DNA of 24,554 nucleotides from Pseudomonadota bacterium (lineage in GTDB: Bacteria; Pseudomonadota; Alphaproteobacteria; Rhizobiales; Xanthobacteraceae), in assembly GCA_023387695.1 (NCBI GenBank), contig JAEWHT010000092.1, positions 1 to 24,554 of the forward strand, written 5' to 3'. Each line of letters starts with the position of its first letter. The stretch's first letter is position 1. Of the stretch, positions 14,706 to 21,975 are shown piece by piece. The notes under the pieces were generated by a model. The model ran no database searches, was not told the origin of the DNA, and worked only from the letters and a program-made list of their open reading frames with translations. The position numbers were made by a program, and so were the translations under genes.

Positions 14706-15548
14706 TCAGCCGTCGAGGCGCTCGAGATAGGCGCCAAGACGGTCTTCCGCGTCGCCCGGGCGATGGAAACCAAGATCGAAGAACGCCTTCAGTCTTTGCT
14801 GGGCCGCAGGTCGTGCGATCGAGGTCATGCAGGTCTCCCAACCGGCTGCGATCTCGACATCCGGCGGCAGGCTCGCGGCATTCACGAGGCGCTTGGTATT
14901 GGCGATCGCCCATTTGTCGAACGACGAAATCCGCCTCGCCAATGAGTCAACAAAACCGTCCAGTTCGGTGTCCGGCAGCGATCTGTTCACGTAGCCGTAG
15001 TCCGCGGCCTGATCTCCGCCGATATCATCCGAGCTCAGAAGCACCTCGAGCGCGCGCTGCCGGCCCATCAGTCCAGGCAGCCGTGCCATCGGACCTCCGC
15101 CGGCCACGAGCCCGACGCCAACTTCCCACTGCGACAAGCGAGCCTTTTCGCAGCTGACAAACGTCATGTCGCAGGCCAGCGCAATCTCGCTTCCGTTTCC
15201 GGTCGCTCGACCGCGGATCGATGCGATCGCAACAACGGGCATGTGCGTGATGCGGACAAGGAGATCCGGCCACGCCTCCAGACCCGTCGGGCCTTGCGGA
15301 AGGTCGGTCAGATCCTTGAGGTTTGCGAGGAAGTCGCTGTGGTTGAGGAAGAATCCGTCGACTAAGCTGTCGAAGACGATGACCTTGAGATCTTTGTCCG
15401 CTTCAACCGTCTTGATGATCTCGCGAAACTCGCGGACGAATTGCGGCCCCATGACATTGAGCGGGGGATTGTCGAACGTGATCCGCCAATATGCTGGCGA
15501 TACGCGCGTGAGGTGAATCTGCGTTGCCTGAGTCGTTATCGCGTCCAT
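14706..15548 (-). CDS. Enoyl-CoA hydratase/isomerase (crotonase) family protein
   Basis: The 280-aa product is a crotonase-fold enzyme acting on a CoA thioester, probably in the cytoplasm. The segment FDNPPLNVMGPQ (25-36) is the usual N-terminal signature. Oxyanion-hole and acidic residues lie in IRGRATGNGSEIALACD (111-127, with E121) and in WEVGVGLVAGGG (141-152, with E142). The usual AGAD-type substrate loop reads FFLNHSDF here, a variant common in crotonases of unknown specificity. The ATG at 15548 is chosen for GGAGG upstream. It lies between the DJ-1-like gene (168 nt, with a small hairpin) and the GlcG-VOC fusion. The specific reaction cannot be assigned. Confidence 0.9.
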   Translation of the reverse strand: MDAITTQATQIHLTRVSPAYWRITFDNPPLNVMGPQFVREFREIIKTVEADKDLKVIVFDSLVDGFFLNHSDFLANLKDLTDLPQGPTGLEAWPDLLVRITHMPVVAIASIRGRATGNGSEIALACDMTFVSCEKARLSQWEVGVGLVAGGGPMARLPGLMGRQRALEVLLSSDDIGGDQAADYGYVNRSLPDTELDGFVDSLARRISSFDKWAIANTKRLVNAASLPPDVEIAAGWETCMTSIARPAAQQRLKAFFDLGFHRPGDAEDRLGAYLERLDG

Positions 15549-15636
15549 GGAAGCCTCCGTTTGATGGCGCACGTCCTCGGCTTCCGGTCAGCGATCGGTG
15601 CCGGAATCGATGACATCTTGCTGGTGTTGGGGGAGG

Positions 15637-15656
15637 GGCGCCCTGGGGAAGGCGCC
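15637..15656 (-). repeat. Small GC hairpin in the DJ-1/crotonase gap
   Basis: GGCGCC occurs at 15637-15642 and 15651-15656 and can pair across an 8-nt loop, in a G-rich stretch downstream of the DJ-1-like gene. It may attenuate the leftward transcript. The support is structural only. Confidence 0.3.
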
Positions 15657-15716
15657 ACTCTGGGGGAAGGGCGGCTAGGCTTGCGGAAACTAACCGCTCG
15701 CTCTGGGGTGCGGGAG

Positions 15717-16415
15717 CTACGCCGCCGATTTGGCCTTCTTGTCCAGGGCGGCGAGCAACGTCGTGGCGGCAGGCCCGGAAGAATGCGGGTTCTGCCCGGT
15801 GATCAGCAGGCCGTCGCTGACGACGTGGACTCCCCAGTTCGCTGTTTTCGAGAAGACGGCGCCGAGCTTGAGCATCTCGTCCTCGACCAAGAAGGGGACC
15901 ACATGCGTGAGGCCCACCTCTTCTTCCTCGCCATTGGTGAAGCCGGTCACTTCCTTGCCCTGCACCAGTGGCTTGCCGTCCGGCGTCTTCACATGACGCA
16001 GCGCGCCGGTCGAATGACAGACGACCGCGATCGTCTTTCCGGCAGCGAGGAAGGATTCGATCAGCTTGACCGAGTCCTTGTCTTCGGCGAGGTCCCACAT
16101 CGGGCCGTGGCCGCCCGGATAGAATACGGTGTCGAAGTCTTCCTGCTTCACGCTGTCGAGGCGGACTGTCTTGTTGAGCTGGGCTTCGGCGGCAGCGTCC
16201 TTCTCGAAGCGAAGCGTCAGGTCGGTGCGGAACTCGGGCTCGTTGCTCTTGGGGTCGAGCGGCGGACGGCCGCCTTTGGGCGATGCCAGCGTGATCTCAG
16301 CGCCGGAATCCTTGAAGACGAAATAGGGTGCTGCAAGCTCCTCGAGCCAGAAGCCGGTCTTGCGTCCAGTGTTGCCGAGCTGGTCGTGCGACGTGATAAC
16401 CATCAGTACTTTCAT
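15717..16415 (-). CDS. DJ-1/PfpI superfamily protein (Hsp31/glyoxalase III-like)
   Basis: The 232-aa cytoplasmic protein belongs to the DJ-1/PfpI class-I glutamine-amidotransferase-like superfamily, in the larger Hsp31-like branch (FWLEELAAPYFVF, GGHGPMWDLAED, IAVVCHSTGALR). The expected triad members are E25, C133 and H134. Related proteins act as glutathione-independent glyoxalases, chaperones or deglycases on methylglyoxal-type compounds. The ATG at 16415 has GGGAG upstream; an in-frame start 15 codons earlier lacks one. It is the first gene of the leftward arm, facing the VOC gene across 497 nt. A role against reactive aldehydes fits the neighbours but is inferred. Confidence 0.92.
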   Translation of the reverse strand: MKVLMVITSHDQLGNTGRKTGFWLEELAAPYFVFKDSGAEITLASPKGGRPPLDPKSNEPEFRTDLTLRFEKDAAAEAQLNKTVRLDSVKQEDFDTVFYPGGHGPMWDLAEDKDSVKLIESFLAAGKTIAVVCHSTGALRHVKTPDGKPLVQGKEVTGFTNGEEEEVGLTHVVPFLVEDEMLKLGAVFSKTANWGVHVVSDGLLITGQNPHSSGPAATTLLAALDKKAKSAA

Positions 16416-16544
16416 GACTAATCTCCCTTGTTTGATGCGCCGTTGACGCTTCCATCGCAATGACGAAGCGGCGTCGGCCTAGGTCTCGTCCGAGCTCGTC
16501 GTTGCTCGTGAACGCAATGTGCGCCGAGGTCGCCCTGTTGGCTC

Positions 16545-16830
16545 GTTATGTAGTGTTAGACGTTGCGAGCGCGCGTTGGCTGTTGCCAAACGCCAGGAAG
16601 ATCCGCCGGCCACTCGGACACGTGACTTATCCCGGAAGCGGGTCAGCAGAGCTGACCGGCAGGCGGTAACGGTACCGGGTGCAAGGCTCGTCGAGCATTC
16701 ACGCCCGACTGAAGGGAATGTCGGCTAAGGCGGACCGTGGGCACTTTCGCGATGCTGATCGTCGCCGATAGAGGGCGACCGGACGGCGCAAGTCGCTCGC
16801 AACAGCTAACGCGCGCTAACACCGCATAAC
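16545..16830. mobile_element. 286-bp MITE-like element with 32-bp imperfect terminal inverted repeats
   Basis: The left arm 16545-16586 and the right arm 16799-16830 are inverted copies. They begin GTTATGTAGTGTTAG (left) and GTTATGCGGTGTTAG (right, complement). They continue CGCGCGTTGGCTGTTGC and CGCGCGTTAGCTGTTGC, with a 10-nt insertion (ACGTTGCGAG) only in the left. Without that insertion 29 of 32 positions agree. No coding frame is inside and I see no clear target-site duplication. A miniature transposable element (or insertion-sequence remnant) is the simplest reading. A pair of large operators allowing DNA looping between the divergent promoters is the alternative. Confidence 0.55.
16641..16657. 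promoter_or_regulatory. 17-bp perfect dyad, candidate operator
   Basis: GGTCAGC-AGA-GCTGACC is a perfect 7-3-7 inverted repeat in the middle of the divergent promoter region. The size and spacing suit a dimeric helix-turn-helix regulator. The regulator is unknown; the winged-helix proteins beyond 21976 are candidates by proximity only. Confidence 0.45.
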
Positions 16831-16912
16831 GGGCATCCCTGCTTGGTTTGGGCAAAGATCATGAGGCGAATAGCGAAACAGAACACTTTCTTGGTGCTCT
16901 AAGGAGCTCGCC

Positions 16913-17602
16913 ATGCCCGTCACCGAATTGCGCCGCGAGGCCGAAATCATTCCCGCATCATCGGGCCAAATCGACTTAAAATTGGAAGTTGTTGTGATCC
17001 CGGTATCTGACGTCGAGCGCGCGAAGACCTTCTATGCGGCTCTGGGATGGAGGCTGGATGCCGATTATTCCTCGGGCATCGACTATCGCGTTGTCCAGTT
17101 CACGCCGCCTGGATCGGCCTGTTCGGTGATCTTCGGCGTGAACGTCACAGCGGCGGTTCCCGGATCGGCGCAGGGGCTGTACCTGATTGTTTCGGATATC
17201 GAGGCTGCGCGGAAGGAATTGATCGGCCGCGGCGTCGAGGTCAGCGAACCCTTCCACGACGCAGGCGGCGCTTTCACCGGGCCCGATGAGCCCTACCTCT
17301 TTGGCCGCCGCCGCATGACCGGTGCCGATCCTGATCATCGCAGCTACCGTTCGTTCGCTTCATTCCAGGATCCCGACGGTAACGGCTGGCTGTTCCAGGA
17401 AGTGACGGCAAGACTGCCAGGACGCGTCGATGCCGCAAATACTGCATTCACATCTTCGGTCGAGCTTGCCGCGGCGCTGCGTTGCGCTGCTGTTGCGCAT
17501 GGTGAGCATGAGAAGCGAACCGCGGGGCACGACGATGACTGGGCCGACTGGTACGCCGATTACATGGTGCGAGAGCAGGCTGCGAAGCCGCTGCCGAGCT
17601 GA
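16913..17602 (+). CDS. VOC (glyoxalase/dioxygenase superfamily) protein
   Basis: The 229-aa protein is a stand-alone vicinal-oxygen-chelate protein. Two beta-alpha-beta-beta-beta modules are suggested by LKLEVVVIPVSDVERAKTFYAALGWRLD (22-49) and the later SDIEAARKEL and FQDPDGNGWLFQEVTARLPGR segments. A tail of about 30 residues with DDWADWYADYMVREQ ends the protein, a feature I recall from glyoxalase-like proteins of soil bacteria. The VOC portion mirrors the C-terminal half of the GlcG-VOC fusion in the opposite arm (shared QFTPPGS-x-CS-x-IFG-x-N and PFHDAGG). Duplication inside the cluster is therefore likely. AAGGAG lies 7 nt before the ATG. It is the first gene of the rightward operon; the reaction is unknown. 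Confidence 0.92.
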   Translation: MPVTELRREAEIIPASSGQIDLKLEVVVIPVSDVERAKTFYAALGWRLDADYSSGIDYRVVQFTPPGSACSVIFGVNVTAAVPGSAQGLYLIVSDIEAARKELIGRGVEVSEPFHDAGGAFTGPDEPYLFGRRRMTGADPDHRSYRSFASFQDPDGNGWLFQEVTARLPGRVDAANTAFTSSVELAAALRCAAVAHGEHEKRTAGHDDDWADWYADYMVREQAAKPLPS

Positions 17603-17638
17603 GACCCAGATCCAAGCAAAAAACCTATGGAGAGTTAG

Positions 17639-18079
17639 ATGCCGTTGGTTCGATTTGACATCGTCGAGGGGCGCAGTGACGCTCAAGTCAGGGCGCTGCT
17701 GAATGCAGCTCACAGCGCATTGGTCGCCGCTTTCAGGATACCCGAGAGCGATCGCTATCAGATCGTTCACGAGCATCCAGCGTCGCATATGGTGATGCAG
17801 GACACCGGGCTCGGTATCACCAGGAGCAGTGAGCGCATTCTCTTGCAGGTGACGACGCGTCCGCGTTCACGTCGAGCCAAGGAGGCATTCTATCACCTGC
17901 TTTGCGAAAGCCTCTCCAAAGAGTGCGGCATAGCATCCTCCGATGTCGTGGTCTCCATGGTCACGACGACAGATGAGGATTGGTCGTTTGGCCATGGTCG
18001 CGCGCAGTTCTTGACTGGTGAACTTGAGCCGACCGCACTCGAGCGCGTTGGAGCGTACGCTACCGTGAGCGGCACATAG
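17639..18079 (+). CDS. Tautomerase-superfamily protein, malonate semialdehyde decarboxylase-like
   Basis: The 146-aa protein begins Met-Pro, so Met removal exposes the catalytic N-terminal Pro-1 of the tautomerase superfamily. Counting from that Pro, D37 (SDRYQ), R73 and R75 (TRPRS) are all present. These are the four residues established for malonate semialdehyde decarboxylase (MSAD). The DTGLGI-x-RSS and DEDWSFGHGRAQFLTGEL stretches also fit the MSAD-like Tautomerase_2 group. MSAD turns malonate semialdehyde into acetaldehyde in chloroacrylate degradation; other members of this group have unknown roles. A tail of about 17 residues extends beyond the usual MSAD end. It lies 36 nt after the VOC gene, in the same operon. 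Confidence 0.88.
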   Translation: MPLVRFDIVEGRSDAQVRALLNAAHSALVAAFRIPESDRYQIVHEHPASHMVMQDTGLGITRSSERILLQVTTRPRSRRAKEAFYHLLCESLSKECGIASSDVVVSMVTTTDEDWSFGHGRAQFLTGELEPTALERVGAYATVSGT

Positions 18080-18125
18080 TTCGCCGACTCAACGCGCCTA
18101 GGCAACCAGAAGAGGAGGCACAGTG

Positions 18126-18554
18126 ATGGCCCGCAAACACCAGCCTGATGAAGATACGTTCCACGTCCTCCTGCCGGAGGACATCGTATGGAAGGCGTTT
18201 CCGGCGTTTCCGGAGGGGGCGCGGCTTGCGGTCATGGTTGGCCGTCCCACCGAGCCCGGGCCCTACGTGGTCCGGGTGAAAGTGCCAGGCGGAACGAAGC
18301 TGATGCCGCACAAGCATCCCGAGGATCGCATCTATACGGTGATGTCGGGCGTCTTCTACATCGGTCTCGGAGAGACCTTTGATGGCGACAAGGTGAAAGC
18401 CTATCCACCTGGCAGCGTCATCGTTCTGCCGGGCGAAACCTGGCACTTCCACTGGGCGAAGTCCGGCGAATACGTCACGCAGGTGAGCGCGATCGGACCC
18501 CTAGGCCTCGAATATCACGACGTCCACGACGACCCGCGTCATCAGCACGCTTAG
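18126..18554 (+). CDS. Cupin-domain protein
   Basis: The 142-aa protein is a single-domain cupin. Motif 1 is visible as GGTKLMPHKHPEDRIYTVMSG (55-75, with H62, H64 and E66) and motif 2 as PPGSVIVLPGETWHFHW (94-110, with H107). These residues can hold one divalent metal. Such small cupins include ring-cleavage or diketone-cleaving dioxygenases, isomerases and metal-sensing proteins. The ATG at 18126 is chosen over a GTG three nt earlier because of its spacing from GGAGG. Its place between the tautomerase and the enolase-superfamily gene suggests an enzyme of the same pathway. Confidence 0.88.
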   Translation: MARKHQPDEDTFHVLLPEDIVWKAFPAFPEGARLAVMVGRPTEPGPYVVRVKVPGGTKLMPHKHPEDRIYTVMSGVFYIGLGETFDGDKVKAYPPGSVIVLPGETWHFHWAKSGEYVTQVSAIGPLGLEYHDVHDDPRHQHA

Positions 18555-18560
18555 TCGAGC

Positions 18561-18587
18561 TGTGGGCCCGTGTGACGGGTCCGCACA
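18561..18587 (+). repeat. Hairpin just upstream of the enolase-superfamily gene
   Basis: TGTGGGCCCGT and ACGGGTCCGCACA can form a stem of about 11 bp with a GTG loop, one G-U pair and a 2-nt bulge. It ends directly before the GGAG ribosome-binding site at 18590. It may tune expression of the next gene or stabilise the upstream message. Confidence 0.4.
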
Positions 18588-18602
18588 TTGGAGTTCGCTG
18601 AC

Positions 18603-19706
18603 ATGATCATCACCGGTATCGAGACGGTCCCGCTGCGTATCCCTTTTCGGGCCGGAAGCAAGTCTGCCGCCTCGGCCTGGGGCGACAATAATCTTCCGGT
18701 GGCTGACGCCCTGCTGGTGCGGGTGACGACCGATCAGGGACTGGTCGGCTGGGGCGAGGCGTTCGGCTTTCGCGCGGTCGCCTCCGCAAAGTTGGCGACC
18801 GATCAACTGATTGCACCGCTATGTATCGGCAAGGATGCGACGCGACTTGAGCAGCTGATGCTGGATGTTCAGCAAAAGCTGCATGTCTTTGGACGCGGAG
18901 GCGCCTTGGCTTTCGCGATCTCGGCCGTTGATATTGCCCTGTGGGATATCGCAGGGAAGGCTGCCAACATGCCGTTGTGCCGACTTCTTGGCGGCGGTGC
19001 GCCCAGTCTCGCGTGCTATGCGAGCATGGTCCGCTATTCCGATCCGTCGCTCGTCGGGAGCAACGTGCAGCAAGTCGTCGAAGCCGGCTTCGGTACACTC
19101 AAGCTGCATGAGATCGATCTTGTCGCGATCCGTGCGGCACGGGATGCAGCGGGCCCCGACATCGCCCTGACACTCGACGTTAATTGTCCGTGGACGCTGC
19201 TTGAGGCACGCGCGGCTGCGAACGATCTCAAGGCGATCAATCTCAAATGGTTGGAGGAGCCGCTCTGGCCGCCAGAAAATTTCGACGGCCTCGCCGAACT
19301 CAGAAGCGGGACCGGAATTCCGGTCGCGGCGGGAGAGAATGTCTATACGCTGCTGGAGTTCGAGCGCCTGCTGAGAGCCAAGGCTGTCGATTTCGTTCAG
19401 CCCAGCCCGGCCAAGATGGGCGGCATCAGCGAGCTTAGAAAGGTCTTCCCGCTTGCCGCCGTCCATAACACGACCGTGATGCCGCATTCGTTTTACGACG
19501 GACCGGGCCTGCTCGCGGCGATCCACGCAACTGCGGCTCTCGGGACGGCGGATTCGATGATCGAATGGCGCTGGTTCGATCTCGAAGCCACGATCTATGG
19601 CGAAGCGCTGAAGCCGAAACGTGGCCGGATCGGTGTGCCCACGGGGGCTGGCCTCGGGATCGAGCCGGATCCGGACGTCATCCGCAAATACCGACTGTCG
19701 CTATGA
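18603..19706 (+). CDS. Mandelate racemase/muconate lactonizing enzyme family protein (enolase superfamily, MR subgroup)
   Basis: The 367-aa protein has the enolase-superfamily capping domain (about 1-125) and (beta/alpha)7-beta barrel. The metal ligands are D192 (LDVN), E218 (WLEEP) and E245 (GEN). The MR-subgroup His-Asp dyad is present as H295 (MPHSF) with D263 (VDFVQPSP), and E321 fits the oxyanion-stabilising Glu. The usual K-x-K on the second strand reads K167-L-H169, so one base is changed. Members are acid-sugar dehydratases, racemases and similar enzymes that abstract a proton alpha to a carboxylate. I chose the ATG at 18603 over an in-frame TTG at 18588. The substrate is unassigned; dehydration or epimerisation of a hydroxy acid is likely. 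Confidence 0.93.
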   Translation: MIITGIETVPLRIPFRAGSKSAASAWGDNNLPVADALLVRVTTDQGLVGWGEAFGFRAVASAKLATDQLIAPLCIGKDATRLEQLMLDVQQKLHVFGRGGALAFAISAVDIALWDIAGKAANMPLCRLLGGGAPSLACYASMVRYSDPSLVGSNVQQVVEAGFGTLKLHEIDLVAIRAARDAAGPDIALTLDVNCPWTLLEARAAANDLKAINLKWLEEPLWPPENFDGLAELRSGTGIPVAAGENVYTLLEFERLLRAKAVDFVQPSPAKMGGISELRKVFPLAAVHNTTVMPHSFYDGPGLLAAIHATAALGTADSMIEWRWFDLEATIYGEALKPKRGRIGVPTGAGLGIEPDPDVIRKYRLSL

Positions 19707-19750
19707 CAAATTCCAATAACAGCCGGGTGGTTACCACAGGAGTCTAAGTC

Positions 19751-20044
19751 ATGGCCAAGGGCTACTGGATTACGTTCTACCGTTCCATCTCGGATCAGGC
19801 CGCGCTCGCTGCCTACGCAAAGTTCGCCGGTCCGGCGATCACCGCCAACGGCGGACGCTTTCTGGCTCGCGGGGCCGCCGCGCGGAGTTATGAGCAAGGC
19901 ATTGCACAACGTGTGACCGTGATCGAGTTCGAGAACATCGAACGAGCTATCGCAGCCCATGAAAGTCCAGCCTATCGCAAGGCGTTGAAAGCTCTCGGCA
20001 ACGCCTGCGAGCGGGACGTTCGTATCGTCGAGGGAGCGGATTAG
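19751..20044 (+). CDS. DUF1330 family protein
   Basis: The 97-aa protein matches DUF1330, a ferredoxin-like (dimeric alpha/beta barrel) family: KGYWITFYRSISDQAALAAYAKFAGPAI at the start and VTVIEFENIERAIAAHESPAYRKAL in the second half. The biochemical function of the family is not established; neighbours are often oxidoreductases and isomerases. AGGAG lies upstream of the ATG at a suitable distance. It lies between the enolase-superfamily gene (44 nt) and the SdhA-like gene (40 nt) and is clearly part of the operon. Confidence 0.93.
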   Translation: MAKGYWITFYRSISDQAALAAYAKFAGPAITANGGRFLARGAAARSYEQGIAQRVTVIEFENIERAIAAHESPAYRKALKALGNACERDVRIVEGAD

Positions 20045-20084
20045 TGCCGGATCGTCGGTGCTGAGGCGCGCCGGGAACACAGCC

Positions 20085-21881
20085 ATGACCGAAGCCTATG
20101 AAATCATCGAACATACCTACGACGTCGTCATTGTTGGCGCCGGCGGTGCCGGGATGCGGGCGGCGCTCGGCATGGCCGCGTCGGGCTTGAGGACGGCGTG
20201 CGTCACCAAGGTGTTTCCGACCCGCAGTCACACTGTTGCTGCGCAGGGTGGCATGGCTGCTTCGCTTGGGAACATGGGGGATGGCGACAATTGGCGCTTC
20301 CACATGTACGACACCGTGAAGGGCTCAGACTGGCTCGGTGACCAGGACGCGATCGAGTACATGTGCCGCGAAGCCGGCCCTGCGGTGCTCGAACTCGAGC
20401 ATTTGGGCGTGCCGTTCTCGCGAACGGGTGAAGGCAAGATCTACCAGCGTCCGTTCGGGGGCCAGACCATCAACTACGGCAAGCAGATGGCTCAGCGAAC
20501 CTGCGCTGCGGCCGATCGGACCGGTCACGCCATCCTGCACACACTGTATCAACAGTGCCTGAAGCGCGACACAGAGTTCTTTGTCGAATATTTCGCACTC
20601 GATTTGTTGATGGATGACGAGGGGAGCTGCTGCGGGCTGCTCGCCTGGAGTATGGAGGATGGCACCCTGCATCGATTCCGTGCACACCGTACGGTGCTGG
20701 CGACTGGCGGATACGGGAGGGTCTACTTCTCTTGCACAGCCGCGCACACTTGCACCGGCGACGGCAATGCGATGGTGCTCCGGGCCGGCCTGCCCTTGGA
20801 AGACATGGAGTTCACCCAGTTCCATCCAAGCGGCATCTACGGATCCGGCTGCCTGATTACGGAAGGCGCGCGCGGCGAGGGCGGTTACTTCACCAATTCG
20901 CAGGGCGAGCGCTTCATGGAACGTTACGCGCCGAGCGCAAAGGACCTTGCCGGTCGCGATGTCGTTTGCCGCGCCCTGACCATCGAGATCAACGAGGGCC
21001 GCGGATGCGGACCGCAAGGCGACTACATCGAGCTGCATCTAGAGCATCTCGGCGCCGACATCCTGCATGAGAGGCTACCTGGAATCAGCGAGACCGCAAA
21101 AATCTTCGCGGGTGTCGACGTGACGCGGGAGCCGATCCCCGTGTTGCCAACCGTGCACTACAACATGGGAGGCATCCCGACCAACTTGCACGGCGAGGTC
21201 GTGACCAAGCGCCAGGGTGATCCGGAAACCGTCGTCCCTGGATTGATGGCGATCGGCGAGGCGGCCTGCGTCTCGGTTCATGGCGCCAACCGGCTCGGAT
21301 CCAATTCGCTGCTCGACATCATTGTCTTCGGGCGCGCAGCCGCGTTGCGTGCGACGCAGACCCTGCGTCGCACCGAGAGCCATCCATCGCTCCCTAACGA
21401 CGCCACTGAGCGCGCGATTGAAAGGCTGGATAGTATCCGATGGTCGAAGGGAAAGCGCGGTGCCGGCGCCATCAGACTAGCGATGCAGCAGACCATGCAA
21501 CGGCACTGCGCGGTGTTCCGCACTGGCACTCTGTTGCAGGAAGGGGCGGACAAGCTTGGCGAGGTCGTTACGATGATGCGAGACGATCTCGGTGTCGCAG
21601 ACAGCTCCATGATGTTCAACACGGATCTCACCGAGGCACTCGAACTCGATAATATGCTGGCTCAGGCGAGCGTCAGCCTACACTCGGCGATCGGTCGCAC
21701 TGAGAGCCGCGGCGCACATGCGCGTGAGGATTTTCCCAAGCGCGATGACGAGACCTGGCTCAAGCATACGCTGTCCTGGCTCGACCAGGATGGGCGCGTG
21801 CGCCTCGACTATCGACCCGTGCATATGCAGCCTCTCTCTAACGACGTCGCAACGATCCCGCCTAAAGAACGCGTTTATTGA
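20085..21881 (+). CDS. Succinate dehydrogenase/fumarate reductase-type flavoprotein subunit, stand-alone
   Basis: The 598-aa protein is a near full-length SdhA/FrdA paralogue. FAD binding is shown by VVIVGAGGAGMRAAL (14-28). The His of covalent flavin attachment is H49 (RSHTVAAQGG). Active-site candidates are H247 (QFHPSG), R291 (AGRDVV), H358 (VHYNMGG) and R403 (HGANRLGSNS), so catalysis looks intact. No iron-sulfur (SdhB) or membrane-anchor (SdhC/D) gene follows, which is unusual for this family. It could borrow the housekeeping SdhB or act as a soluble reductase/dehydrogenase on another dicarboxylate. I chose the ATG at 20085 over an in-frame GTG at 20058. It is the last gene of the rightward operon. 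Confidence 0.95.
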   Translation: MTEAYEIIEHTYDVVIVGAGGAGMRAALGMAASGLRTACVTKVFPTRSHTVAAQGGMAASLGNMGDGDNWRFHMYDTVKGSDWLGDQDAIEYMCREAGPAVLELEHLGVPFSRTGEGKIYQRPFGGQTINYGKQMAQRTCAAADRTGHAILHTLYQQCLKRDTEFFVEYFALDLLMDDEGSCCGLLAWSMEDGTLHRFRAHRTVLATGGYGRVYFSCTAAHTCTGDGNAMVLRAGLPLEDMEFTQFHPSGIYGSGCLITEGARGEGGYFTNSQGERFMERYAPSAKDLAGRDVVCRALTIEINEGRGCGPQGDYIELHLEHLGADILHERLPGISETAKIFAGVDVTREPIPVLPTVHYNMGGIPTNLHGEVVTKRQGDPETVVPGLMAIGEAACVSVHGANRLGSNSLLDIIVFGRAAALRATQTLRRTESHPSLPNDATERAIERLDSIRWSKGKRGAGAIRLAMQQTMQRHCAVFRTGTLLQEGADKLGEVVTMMRDDLGVADSSMMFNTDLTEALELDNMLAQASVSLHSAIGRTESRGAHAREDFPKRDDETWLKHTLSWLDQDGRVRLDYRPVHMQPLSNDVATIPPKERVY

Positions 21882-21897
21882 CCCGTGAAGCCGATGA

Positions 21898-21935
21898 CTC
21901 CGCCGCGACTAGAAACATTTTCGAGCGCCGCGGAG
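21898..21935. terminator. Candidate bidirectional terminator between convergent genes
   Basis: CTCCGCCGCG (21898-21907) and CGCCGCGGAG (21926-21935) pair at 9 of 10 positions across an 18-nt loop, in the 94-nt gap between two converging genes. There is no strong T-run, so termination may be partial. Confidence 0.42.
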
Positions 21936-21975
21936 GTGCAGATCATCATAGGGCTATCGAAGATGCTCCGGGAGT

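Larger units (their letters stand above)
16416..16912. promoter_or_regulatory. Divergent promoter region of the metabolic cluster
   Basis: This 497-nt gap carries the promoters of both arms; I cannot assign -35/-10 boxes with confidence. It holds a 286-bp element with long terminal inverted repeats (16545-16830), a 17-bp perfect dyad (16641-16657) and a GTCGCC/GGCGAC inverted repeat (16761-16766 with 16774-16779). Short frames inside it (for example 16460-16728) look like chance. Confidence 0.55.

Noticed and set aside
16545..16830. Integron attC site, because GTTATG and GTGTTAG-type strings resemble attC core motifs
   Set aside because: The half-sites face the wrong way: an attC starts with an AAC-ending core and ends with GTT, while here GTT is on the left. 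No integron integrase or cassette array is present.
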